The notes under the pieces: model-generated
What the model saw: only the letters and a program-made list of their open reading frames with translations
Databases searched by the model: none
What the model was told of the DNA's origin: nothing
Shown: positions 1-5,864 of the stretch, in pieces
Numbering within the stretch: position 1 is the first letter of the stretch
Layout: every line of letters starts with the position of its first letter
Program-made: the position numbers and the translations under genes
From: an uncultured Opitutales bacterium
GTDB lineage: Bacteria > Verrucomicrobiota > Verrucomicrobiia > Opitutales > Intestinicryptomonadaceae
Direction of reading: 5' to 3'
NCBI GenBank assembly: GCA_900552245.1
Contig: URYY01000119.1
Span: 1 to 6,480, forward strand
DNA length: 6,480 bases

Positions 1-469
1 CTGAAAGGTCGCTACCGCCCCTGCCGAGAGTCGTAACATAACCGTCGGGGTCTATCCCCTGAAAGCCCGCCAAAATAACGACGTTACCGGCTGCGAGCTG
101 CTTGGGTATGTCGCCGCCAGTAACTTCTATAATGCGGGCGCGAGTGTGGTTAAAGTCGGTCAATATGCCGGCCTGAGCCCCTGTTCTCGACACCGCCGGA
201 ACGCCCAGTGCGTGCAGCGCCATCGCAGTAAGTGCGATAGTCTCCTGCTCGCCGACAGCCAAAAGCATATCCATCTCCTTCTCATTCGGAATGGTATTCA
301 GTGCCTTGGCACGCTCTATGAGCTGGTTTGTAACTCCGCTTCTTGCAGAGACCACGACAACCACCTTGTTGCCCGCATCTACAGTATCCTTGATGCGCTG
401 CGCAACAGCCTTTATTCTATCGACATCGCCGACAGAAGTCCCGCCGTATTTTTGTACAATTAACGCCAT
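1..469 (-). CDS. lysC: Aspartokinase, N-terminal part (runs off left edge)
   Basis: Aspartate kinase phosphorylates L-aspartate to 4-aspartyl phosphate, the first step towards lysine, threonine, methionine and diaminopimelate. I translated 156 codons on the minus strand from the ATG at 469-467; the frame stays open to the window edge, so the rest of the kinase domain and the regulatory ACT domains are outside. Visible family motifs are KYGGTSVGD at residues 7-15 (catalytic Lys7, nucleotide binding), VVVVVSARSGVTN at 36-48, the GEQ motif at 73-75, TGAQAGILTD at 96-105, AGFQGID at 134-140 and TLGRGGSD at 147-154. The start is supported by the match of MALIVQKYGG to the usual aspartokinase N-terminus and by a GAGG ribosome-binding site 8 nt upstream. 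It lies 126 bp downstream of hom, which acts two steps later in the same pathway. Position 43 is Arg where many homologues have Met, but this position varies in the family. Feedback sensitivity (Lys, Thr or both) cannot be judged from this fragment. Confidence 0.96.
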   Translation of the reverse strand, partial: MALIVQKYGGTSVGDVDRIKAVAQRIKDTVDAGNKVVVVVSARSGVTNQLIERAKALNTIPNEKEMDMLLAVGEQETIALTAMALHALGVPAVSRTGAQAGILTDFNHTRARIIEVTGGDIPKQLAAGNVVILAGFQGIDPDGYVTTLGRGGSDLS

Positions 470-477
470 AGCTTATA

Positions 478-481
478 CCTC
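478..481 (-). promoter_or_regulatory. Ribosome-binding site of lysC
   Basis: GAGG, within ACGAGG, lies 8 nt before the lysC ATG. It is the clearest Shine-Dalgarno match in the window: serA, plsY and hom have only weak or no recognisable sites. It fixes the lysC start. Confidence 0.7.
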
Positions 482-524
482 GTGGGAAAATCTATTAGAA
501 AATCCTCTCTAAATTAAGCATCGT

Positions 525-552
525 AAGATGACACATATAAAAATTCAGTCAA
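525..552 (-). promoter_or_regulatory. Possible lysC promoter
   Basis: Minus-strand TTGACT (552-547) is followed after 16 bp by CATCTT (530-525). The -35 is 5/6 to consensus but the -10 is poor (3/6), so the call alone is weak. It gains support because it matches the better serA promoter at 17 of 28 ungapped positions, including TTGAC-x-GA and the A-x-CTT of the -10, with the same spacer. It would start transcription near 518, giving a leader of about 50 nt. lysC could also be read through from hom, since I see no terminator in the gap. Confidence 0.35.
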
Positions 553-579
553 GTATTAACACCCTGTAATTTTTAATAC
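553..579. repeat. AT-rich inverted repeat between hom and lysC
   Basis: GTATTAA (553-559) and TTAATAC (573-579) form a perfect 7-bp inverted repeat with a 13-nt spacer. It lies 17 bp past the hom stop and directly abuts the proposed lysC -35 hexamer. In hom mRNA it could form a weak hairpin, but it is AT-only apart from one pair and has no U-tract directly after it, so an intrinsic terminator is unlikely. A DNA operator for a dimeric regulator is an alternative. The repeat is seen directly; its function is unknown. Confidence 0.45.
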
Positions 580-595
580 GCCAATCAAAAGAGCC

Positions 596-1891
596 CTACT
601 CGTTTTCAAATATTCTCAGGATAAAGGGCTTCTCCAACACAAATTCAGACCCCTCGAGCTCCTCGCAAGCCTTGCGCATTGAAAGCTCGTCAGTCTTGTG
701 GGTCGTCAAGATAAGGCAGGCCTCGCCCTCATTTTTGTGCTTTTTTTGCTCCAATAGCTCTATTGAGATTTCGTGCCTAGCCAGTATGGACGCAACTTTC
801 GCAAGTATGCCCAACTGATCCTTCACAGACAACCTCATGTAAAAAGAGCTCTTCATATCCGAAAGCGGCATAATCCCATCTATGTCGACCTTCGGCAAGA
901 GCGATCGTATGGGCTTTGACTTAAGCGTCTCAAAAGCATCGGATATATCCGATATAACTGCGCTTGCTGTCGGGTTTTGCCCCGCTCCGCGCCCCATGTA
1001 AACAGTGCGCCCGACCAAGTCGCCCTTCACTGCAACTCCGTTAAAAACTTCATTTACGTTCGCAACTACATCGCTTAGCGGCACGAGCGTAGGACATACG
1101 CTAACTGCAACTTTGTTCGTCTGCTTGTTCTTTCTTATAGTCGCCAACAGCTTTATGCGGTAGTCGGATTCCTTCGCCCAGAGCATATCCTCCAAGCTCA
1201 CGTTGCGTATCCCCTCTATCACCATATCCGAAAGCGGTATCCACTTGCCGTAAGCCAAATAAGCCAGAATGGACGCCTTGTGCGCCGTGTCTATGCCGTC
1301 TATATCCAAAGACTCGTCGGCCTCCACATACCCAAGCCTGCGAGCGTCCTCGAGAATAGTCTCGTAACTCGCCTTCTCGCGCTCCATGCGGGTTAAAATG
1401 TAATTGCAAGTCCCGTTTAGAATGCCGTATATGAGCGAAAATCTGTTTGCGACAAGCCCTTCGCTTATCGACTTTACTATGGGGATTCCGCCAGCTACGC
1501 TCGCCTCAAAAAATAGCTCGGCCTTGTCTATTTTCTGGGCCAGTGCCACTAGCTCCTCTCCCTTCTCGCAAAGCAGGGCCTTGTTTGCAGTTATGACGAT
1601 TTTCCCATTTTCAAGAGCAGTCTTTACGCACTTGTAGGCAAACTCCACACCACCCATGAGCTCGCAAACTATGTCGATTTCAGGATTTGCCACAACTTCG
1701 AGCGGATTTTGAGTTATGAGGCTCTTATCTATCGGAACTTCGCGCCTCTTTGAGGCGTCGCGCACGCAAACCTTGGCAAGCTCGTACTCCGCTCCCAGTT
1801 TGCCCGTCATAAACTCGCGGTTTTCCGACAGGTGGCGCCACACTCCCTGCGCCACGGTTCCCATTCCTAAAAATCCGATCTTGTACTTCAT
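596..1891 (-). CDS. hom: Homoserine dehydrogenase with C-terminal ACT domain
   Basis: Reduces L-aspartate 4-semialdehyde to L-homoserine with NAD(P)H in the cytoplasm, the branch point towards threonine and methionine. The 431-aa length fits the monofunctional, ACT-containing class. Visible parts: an N-terminal Rossmann dinucleotide-binding motif GFLGMGTVA (residues 6-14), ITANKALL (100-107) with the conserved Lys, the family signature region GGIPIVKSISEGL (134-146) and GILNGTCNYILTRM (156-169), EADESLDIDGIDTAHK (190-205) with the conserved Asp201 and Lys205, and an ACT domain at about 350-425 containing DQLGILAKVASIL. The ACT domain usually carries threonine feedback inhibition. The ATG overlaps the plsY stop as ATGA, so translation is probably coupled; upstream there is only a weak purine stretch (CGGAAAACAGA). 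It is the third gene of a serA-plsY-hom operon and is followed by lysC, which catalyses the first step of the same pathway. It appears intact, with all key motifs present. Confidence 0.97.
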   Translation of the reverse strand: MKYKIGFLGMGTVAQGVWRHLSENREFMTGKLGAEYELAKVCVRDASKRREVPIDKSLITQNPLEVVANPEIDIVCELMGGVEFAYKCVKTALENGKIVITANKALLCEKGEELVALAQKIDKAELFFEASVAGGIPIVKSISEGLVANRFSLIYGILNGTCNYILTRMEREKASYETILEDARRLGYVEADESLDIDGIDTAHKASILAYLAYGKWIPLSDMVIEGIRNVSLEDMLWAKESDYRIKLLATIRKNKQTNKVAVSVCPTLVPLSDVVANVNEVFNGVAVKGDLVGRTVYMGRGAGQNPTASAVISDISDAFETLKSKPIRSLLPKVDIDGIMPLSDMKSSFYMRLSVKDQLGILAKVASILARHEISIELLEQKKHKNEGEACLILTTHKTDELSMRKACEELEGSEFVLEKPFILRIFENE

Positions 1892-2499
1892 TTAAATCTG
1901 TTTTCCGTTCCGTTTAACAAACGCTTTATGTTAGAGTGATGCTTCAATATCACAACCACCGCTAAAAATATCGCAAGGTAAGTCTGCGGAGTTTTGACTC
2001 CGTAAATTAGCGCCGAACTAATCGGCAGGCTCAGCGACATCGCAATGGAGGCAAGCGATACATACTTTGATGCGTAATACACAACTAGCCACAGCACTAG
2101 CCCTATGAGAATCGAAAGCCACATAAAGCCGGCGAGGCCGCCAATAGTGACAGACACCCCCTTGCCGCCCCTAAAGCCAGTGAAAACCGGATACATATGC
2201 CCGATTATTGCAGCAATCAACGCCGCAATTTTTAACATAACTTCAGAATCCGCAACGTCCGCCCCAAAATATAGAGAAAGGCTCGGCAGCATCACGGCAA
2301 TAAAGCCCTTGAGGGCATCTAGTATAAAGCACAAATTACCGGCCGCCTTTCCACAGGCGCGCTTTACATTTGTTGCTCCCGGATTGCCGCTGCCAAACTT
2401 GAATATGTCAACGCCCTTAGAGCGCGCTATAATAACGCCAAAGGGGATAGCTCCTAAGAGATATCCCGCAAAGGCAAAAATAATTCCGTAAATTAACAT
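1888..2499 (-). CDS. plsY: Acyl-phosphate:glycerol-3-phosphate acyltransferase PlsY
   Basis: Inner-membrane enzyme that transfers an acyl chain from acyl-phosphate (made by PlsX) to sn-glycerol 3-phosphate, giving lysophosphatidic acid, the first committed step of phospholipid synthesis. At 203 aa it has the usual family length. The three conserved cytoplasmic motifs are present: GSGNPGATNVKR (residues 36-47), GFRGGKGVSVTIGG (108-121) and NIKRLLNGTEN (190-200). DALKG (61-65) is also conserved. Hydrophobic segments at about 3-24, 52-73, 87-105, 124-143, 148-167 and 172-186 fit a multi-pass protein. The start is 6 bp after the serA stop with no clear Shine-Dalgarno, suggesting coupling to serA; the stop overlaps the hom start by 4 bp. 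No metabolic link to its serine and aspartate-family neighbours is obvious; the operon may serve growth-linked co-expression. plsX is not in the window. Confidence 0.97.
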   Translation of the reverse strand: MLIYGIIFAFAGYLLGAIPFGVIIARSKGVDIFKFGSGNPGATNVKRACGKAAGNLCFILDALKGFIAVMLPSLSLYFGADVADSEVMLKIAALIAAIIGHMYPVFTGFRGGKGVSVTIGGLAGFMWLSILIGLVLWLVVYYASKYVSLASIAMSLSLPISSALIYGVKTPQTYLAIFLAVVVILKHHSNIKRLLNGTENRFK

Positions 2500-2505
2500 C
2501 CGAAA

Positions 2506-4095
2506 CTATGAAAAATCGACAACCTTGACCTTGTCTATGGAATTCAGCTTGCTGATTTCATCTACAACTTCGGCCGACGGGTGCTCGTCAAGCTCATACA
2601 CGCTCAAGGCGCAATCGCTGCCGGTCATACGGCTTACGGTCATATTGGCTATGTTGCAGTTGTGCTTGCCAAGGATTGTCGCAACGGCTCCGACGATTCC
2701 GGGCTTGTCCTTATTTACCAGCAAGAGAACGGAATTCTTAGCGGTAATTTCGACGTCTATGTTGTCGATTTTTACCACTCTCGGGCTCAGGCCCTTGCCC
2801 ATTACAACGCCGGAAACCGAGCGAGTCTCGCCGTCTTCGCAAGTCGCGGAAACTTCGACCATCTCCGCATAATCGACTTCGCCCGACGAATTTACAGACT
2901 CAACATCTATGCCCAAGTGCTTTAGTTTGCTGGGGGCATTGACGTCGTTTACAGTGTCGCTAATCTGCTTTAGATAGCCCTTTTGGACGGAGAGAAGCAG
3001 AAGCTTATTGTCTATCTGGCTCAACTTTCCAAAGAAAGTTACCTTCAACTTGGCAACCTTGGAGGAGCTTATCTGCTGAATCAAAGTTCCCAATTTTTCG
3101 CACAATCCCGCGTAGGGGCGAACTGCCGCCAATGTCGCAGAATCCACGCTCGGAGCATTTATTGCATTTCTTATAACACCATTTTTAACAGCCGACGAAA
3201 TTAGTTCAGCAACTTCAATTCCGCAAGATTCCTGCGCCTCCTTAGTGGATGCGCCCAAGTGCGGCGTAAATACGACGTTTGTAAACTGGCGCAAGGGATT
3301 ATCCTTAGCAAAGGGCTCAGATTCGTAAACGTCGAGCCCCGCGCTTGCAACTTTGCCGCTCTTTAGAGCCTCAACCAATGCGCTTTCCTTTATAATTCCG
3401 CCTCTAGCGCAATTAAATACGCGCACGCCCTTCTTCATTTTTTCAAAGGCTTTTTCATCCAGCATGTACTTTGTAGCTGGAGTTAGCGGCATGTGAACCG
3501 TTATGTAATCCGCCAATGGCAAACCGTCGTCCAAATTCTTTACAAGCTCAACGCCCAGAGACTTTGCCCTAGCTTCAGTCAAGAACGGGTCATAGGCCAT
3601 AACCTTCATTTCAAAGGCCTTTGCGCGCTTTGCAATTTCGCTTCCAATCCTGCCCATTCCAAGGATGAACAAAGTCTTGTGGAAGAGCTCGCTGCCCTTG
3701 AATGACTTTCTGTCCCACTTGCCTTCGCGTATGGAATTGTTCGCTTGAACAATCGGGCGCGTTCCGCACATCATGTGCGTAAATGTGAGCTCGCAAGTTG
3801 CTATGGTGTTGCCCGTCGGGGTATTCATAACAACCACGCCCTTTTCCGTAGCTGCGGGAACGTCGATATTGTCAACACCCACTCCCGCCCTGCCGACCGC
3901 CTTTAGCTTGGGAGCATTTTCGAGAACATCGGACGTAATCTTTGTCTCGGAGCGGACTATCACGCCCTCTGCGTCTTTTATGAGCTCTTTTATTTGTTCC
4001 GGGGTCGAGCCGTAAGCTTCGACCACATCAAAACCCTGATTTTTGAGTAATTCTACACCCTTTGGTGAGATTGGATCTGCTACTAATATTTTCAT
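2506..4095 (-). CDS. serA: D-3-phosphoglycerate dehydrogenase, long (ASB-ACT) form
   Basis: Oxidises 3-phosphoglycerate to 3-phosphohydroxypyruvate with NAD, the first step of the phosphorylated serine pathway. The 529-aa length is that of the long class. Order: N-terminal substrate-binding lobe (about 1-98) with VGRAGVGVDNID (67-78); NAD-binding Rossmann lobe (about 99-290) with GMGRIG (146-151) and Asp169 in YDPF; catalytic Arg231 in NCARGG, Glu260 in ESEP and His279 in TPHLGAST; return of the substrate lobe to about 310; an intervening allosteric-substrate-binding region (about 315-450); and a C-terminal ACT domain (about 454-529) with KDKPGIVGAVATIL, the usual site of serine inhibition. 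It is the first gene of the serA-plsY-hom operon, with a good promoter at 4148-4175. The ATG at 4095 has no recognisable Shine-Dalgarno and lies one base after a long inverted repeat, so translation may be controlled by structure. All catalytic residues are present. Confidence 0.98.
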   Translation of the reverse strand: MKILVADPISPKGVELLKNQGFDVVEAYGSTPEQIKELIKDAEGVIVRSETKITSDVLENAPKLKAVGRAGVGVDNIDVPAATEKGVVVMNTPTGNTIATCELTFTHMMCGTRPIVQANNSIREGKWDRKSFKGSELFHKTLFILGMGRIGSEIAKRAKAFEMKVMAYDPFLTEARAKSLGVELVKNLDDGLPLADYITVHMPLTPATKYMLDEKAFEKMKKGVRVFNCARGGIIKESALVEALKSGKVASAGLDVYESEPFAKDNPLRQFTNVVFTPHLGASTKEAQESCGIEVAELISSAVKNGVIRNAINAPSVDSATLAAVRPYAGLCEKLGTLIQQISSSKVAKLKVTFFGKLSQIDNKLLLLSVQKGYLKQISDTVNDVNAPSKLKHLGIDVESVNSSGEVDYAEMVEVSATCEDGETRSVSGVVMGKGLSPRVVKIDNIDVEITAKNSVLLLVNKDKPGIVGAVATILGKHNCNIANMTVSRMTGSDCALSVYELDEHPSAEVVDEISKLNSIDKVKVVDFS

Positions 4096-4096
4096 A

Positions 4097-4150
4097 CTTT
4101 AAGTAATAATCGCGGGACTGTTTTCCAACTCGATTATTAAGTGCTTAAAG
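4097..4150 (-). repeat. Long interrupted inverted repeat in the serA leader
   Basis: CTTTAAG plus TAATAATCG (4097-4112) is complementary to CGATTATTA (4131-4139) plus CTTAAAG (4144-4150), with a 4-nt bulge at 4140-4143 and an 18-nt centre. That is 16 paired bases in two blocks of 7 and 9. The arm nearest serA ends one base before its ATG. The other end overlaps the -10 hexamer by three bases. With transcription starting near 4141, the mRNA would contain the 9-bp inner stem and only part of the outer one. It could therefore be an RNA hairpin covering the ribosome-loading region, or a DNA operator across the transcription start. The pairing is seen directly; the role is inferred. Confidence 0.6.
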
Positions 4151-4175
4151 CTACACCACATACACCCTCTGTCAA
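4148..4175 (-). promoter_or_regulatory. Promoter of the serA-plsY-hom operon
   Basis: Minus-strand TTGACA (4175-4170), a perfect sigma-70-type -35, is followed after 16 bp by TAGCTT (4153-4148), which keeps the three most conserved -10 positions (T, A and final T). The start would fall near 4141, leaving a leader of about 46 nt before the serA ATG. No other promoter as good is visible in this 337-bp intergenic stretch. Confidence 0.6.
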
Positions 4176-4374
4176 GTTGAAACTAAGCCCAAAAAAATTT
4201 GCAAAGCCCCATCTGCCATCTATTGGCGAATATTTGAGGGCAAGATCCACCCCTAAAAACAAAATTAAAGCCGAGCACTAAATTCTGATGCCCCCATACA
4301 CAAGCTGTCGGATCTTGTGCGTAAAATTTGCAAGGAACTTTAGAAGACAAAAGATGCGGAAAAGTACTAGACAT
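4176..4374. other. Unassigned intergenic DNA between PEP-CTERM terminator and serA promoter
   Basis: About 200 bp without a convincing gene. It contains an 11-bp direct repeat, AAAATTTGCAA, at 4194-4204 and 4323-4333. Between the copies are an 8-bp inverted pair CAAGATCC (4241-4248) and GGATCTTG (4310-4317), and a local hairpin CACAAG (4299-4304) with CTTGTG (4314-4319) around a 9-nt loop. The last two share 4314-4317, so they would compete as alternative foldings. A 63-codon frame on the minus strand (4374-4183) begins beside the terminator T-tract, has no ribosome-binding site and resembles nothing I know. Possible roles are an upstream regulatory region, a small RNA, or decayed sequence; nothing here decides between them. 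Confidence 0.4.
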
Positions 4375-4405
4375 AAAAAAAGGCCTGCCACAAACGAGGC
4401 AAGCC
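4375..4405 (-). terminator. Intrinsic terminator of the PEP-CTERM gene
   Basis: On the minus strand GGCTTGCC (4405-4398) and GGCAGGCC (4389-4382) pair as an 8-bp GC-rich stem with one G-U pair. The loop is 8 nt, and seven T (4381-4375) follow immediately. It lies 27 bp past the stop codon of the PEP-CTERM gene, so that gene forms a transcription unit separate from serA. Confidence 0.9.
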
Positions 4406-4432
4406 CTTCAAAATATTTTTCGGAAATCAAAT

Positions 4433-5764
4433 TTATCTTCTTCTAAAGCCCAATAGCCCCAAAGCGAACGCACCAAATAAAGCTGCGAAACTCGCCGGCT
4501 CAGGTATTGCCGAGTAGGAAGCCGATAGAGTGCCGTCTGCGTAATTTAGTATAACCTCGCCATTGGCTCCCACAATAGAAATTCTATCGCTCAAAGAGCT
4601 CTGAGAATCGCTATCCCAGGCAAAATCATTCCAAATTGCCGACCAATCGTTGCTCGAAGAAATTAAGTCAAAGGAATACTCACCTGCACCAAGGGCGCTG
4701 AAATCCAAAACCAAAGTCCCGGAAAATTCCTCTATGCTTACAACGTTCAAAGTTGAAATGCTACCTTCTGTAAACTTAAATTCCAAGACTCCGCCCGATA
4801 TAGCATCGCCAGAAACGCTCGTGCCAACTCCGCCAACGACGCGCAATTTTTCTACATTTATATCGGAGCCGCCGCCCGATATGGAAAACGTCGAAGTGCT
4901 TCCCGCAACTTGCGTATTATTGCCAAGCGCAAGCACATTGACATCGACATCGTTTCCGGAATTGTTCACTTCAAAGCGCGACTTTCCATAAGCAGTGAAA
5001 GTCTCGGCCCCCGAGGAATTGATGTGCAAATCCATATTGCCAAGCGCACCGGAATCTCTGTCTTTTTTCTGAAAAGTTGCGTTGCCGTCCATAACAAAGA
5101 CGTTTGAAACATCGTTTGTGGCAGATCCGTTAAACTTAAAGGCACTCTGCGCATAAAAGTAAACTCTGCTATCGCTTGCTGAGCCGTCGCCCTTTAAATA
5201 GACCTTGTTGGTGCCGGCCGTTTCTGCGCCGTTTCTGCCCAGATACAAGTAGTCTCTAAAAGCTCCCGTATGCTGGAATACATTGTTTGAGCCCGTCATA
5301 GAAAACAATGTCGAGCCACCTGAATTTCCGCGACCGATTACCATGGATCCGGAAATAAATGTGTTGTTGCTTCCGGAAACTATTATTTGCGCATCGCCGT
5401 AAAATGAATTTTGCGAGTTTGGCCCAAGCCATATTGCACCTCCCTGAAAATCTAGCAAATTGTTGCTTCCGCTAACTTCAAGTATAGCCGAACCCCTATT
5501 GGCCTCGGCAGACGACGCCCCGACAGAGGAATTGGAAGAGGCATTTGGTGGAACGGCCAAAGTGGTGTCTCCGGCAATGGAAAGCCTTGAGGTCTGGCCC
5601 TCAGCGCCCTGTGTTATAGTCAGAGTTCCCAACTCGGTAGTGCCGCTTTCCCAAACTTTGCTCTCTCCGGCACCTACGTTAATATCCTCAGCGTAAGCGC
5701 AAGGCAAGGTTGCCAGCAAAGGAAGCAACACAAGCGATTTAATTTTTCTTTGTGTATTTTTCAT
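4433..5764 (-). CDS. PEP-CTERM sorting domain protein, function unknown
   Basis: A 443-aa exported protein. Residues 1-25 form a signal peptide: a basic start with KNTQRKIK, a hydrophobic stretch LVLLPLLATL, and a likely signal peptidase I cut after AYA. Residues 420-443 are a PEP-CTERM signal: IPEP, a hydrophobic segment, then RRR at the end. In known systems this tail is recognised by an exosortase for cleavage and delivery to the envelope or matrix; no exosortase gene is in this window. The mature part has no cysteine and is rich in Gly, Ser, Asn and short beta-type stretches. A degenerate motif recurs as SGSNN (98-102, 130-134), TGSNN (157-161) and AGTNK (183-187), spaced 32, 27 and 26 residues, suggesting beta-solenoid-like repeats. 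No catalytic motif is seen. Cys22 does not sit in a good lipobox. It has its own terminator downstream and a 100-bp upstream region with a dyad. Its role (surface or matrix structure, adhesion) is unknown. Confidence 0.9.
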   Translation of the reverse strand: MKNTQRKIKSLVLLPLLATLPCAYAEDINVGAGESKVWESGTTELGTLTITQGAEGQTSRLSIAGDTTLAVPPNASSNSSVGASSAEANRGSAILEVSGSNNLLDFQGGAIWLGPNSQNSFYGDAQIIVSGSNNTFISGSMVIGRGNSGGSTLFSMTGSNNVFQHTGAFRDYLYLGRNGAETAGTNKVYLKGDGSASDSRVYFYAQSAFKFNGSATNDVSNVFVMDGNATFQKKDRDSGALGNMDLHINSSGAETFTAYGKSRFEVNNSGNDVDVNVLALGNNTQVAGSTSTFSISGGGSDINVEKLRVVGGVGTSVSGDAISGGVLEFKFTEGSISTLNVVSIEEFSGTLVLDFSALGAGEYSFDLISSSNDWSAIWNDFAWDSDSQSSLSDRISIVGANGEVILNYADGTLSASYSAIPEPASFAALFGAFALGLLGFRRR

Positions 5765-5808
5765 CTACTTATTTTCTTTAATATCAGTTGAATAGAAATG
5801 CTGCAAAC

Positions 5809-5851
5809 AAGCTAAGTTTCCTTGGAAACTCAAACGTTTACAAAGCTAAGT
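5809..5851. repeat. Direct repeats around a 16-bp dyad upstream of the PEP-CTERM gene
   Basis: AAGCTAAGT occurs at 5809-5817 and 5843-5851, 34 bp apart. Between or overlapping them are a perfect dyad AGTTTCC-TT-GGAAACT (5815-5830) and the 8-bp palindrome AAACGTTT (5832-5839). A minus-strand TTGACT (5854-5849) could be a -35 hexamer, but no good -10 follows at normal spacing. The layout looks like regulator binding sites in the promoter region of the PEP-CTERM gene. The dyad centre of 2 nt is too short for an RNA hairpin, favouring a DNA operator. No regulator is identified. Confidence 0.4.
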
Positions 5852-5864
5852 CAACCCTAAAAAA

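Noticed and set aside
146..463. 105-codon plus-strand frame
   Set aside because: Lies antisense inside lysC, whose minus-strand translation matches aspartokinase throughout. It is rich in Arg, Cys and His with no family resemblance.
495..521. Eight-codon minus-strand mini-ORF (MLNLERIF) before lysC as an attenuation leader peptide
   Set aside because: It has no ribosome-binding site, no run of Lys, Thr or Met codons, and no terminator/antiterminator pair after it.
470..595. Lysine riboswitch in the hom-lysC gap
   Set aside because: The 126-bp gap is shorter than the roughly 170-nt lysine aptamer and I see no multi-helix junction or expression-platform terminator.
2105..2491. 128-codon plus-strand frame
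   Set aside because: Antisense shadow of plsY. All three PlsY motifs are on the minus strand and the Pro/Ala-rich plus product looks like a complement artefact.
2581..2925. 114-codon plus-strand frame within serA
   Set aside because: Antisense to the SerA ASB and ACT region, with no start signal and no recognisable domain.
4183..4374. 63-codon minus-strand frame between the PEP-CTERM terminator and serA
   Set aside because: Its ATG starts directly at the T-tract of the terminator, there is no ribosome-binding site, and the composition (Trp, Cys and Phe rich, no motif) resembles translated non-coding DNA.
5690..5764. Lipoprotein signal at Cys22 of the PEP-CTERM protein
   Set aside because: The residue before Cys is Pro, unlike a lipobox Gly/Ala/Ser, and AYA three residues later gives a standard signal peptidase I site.
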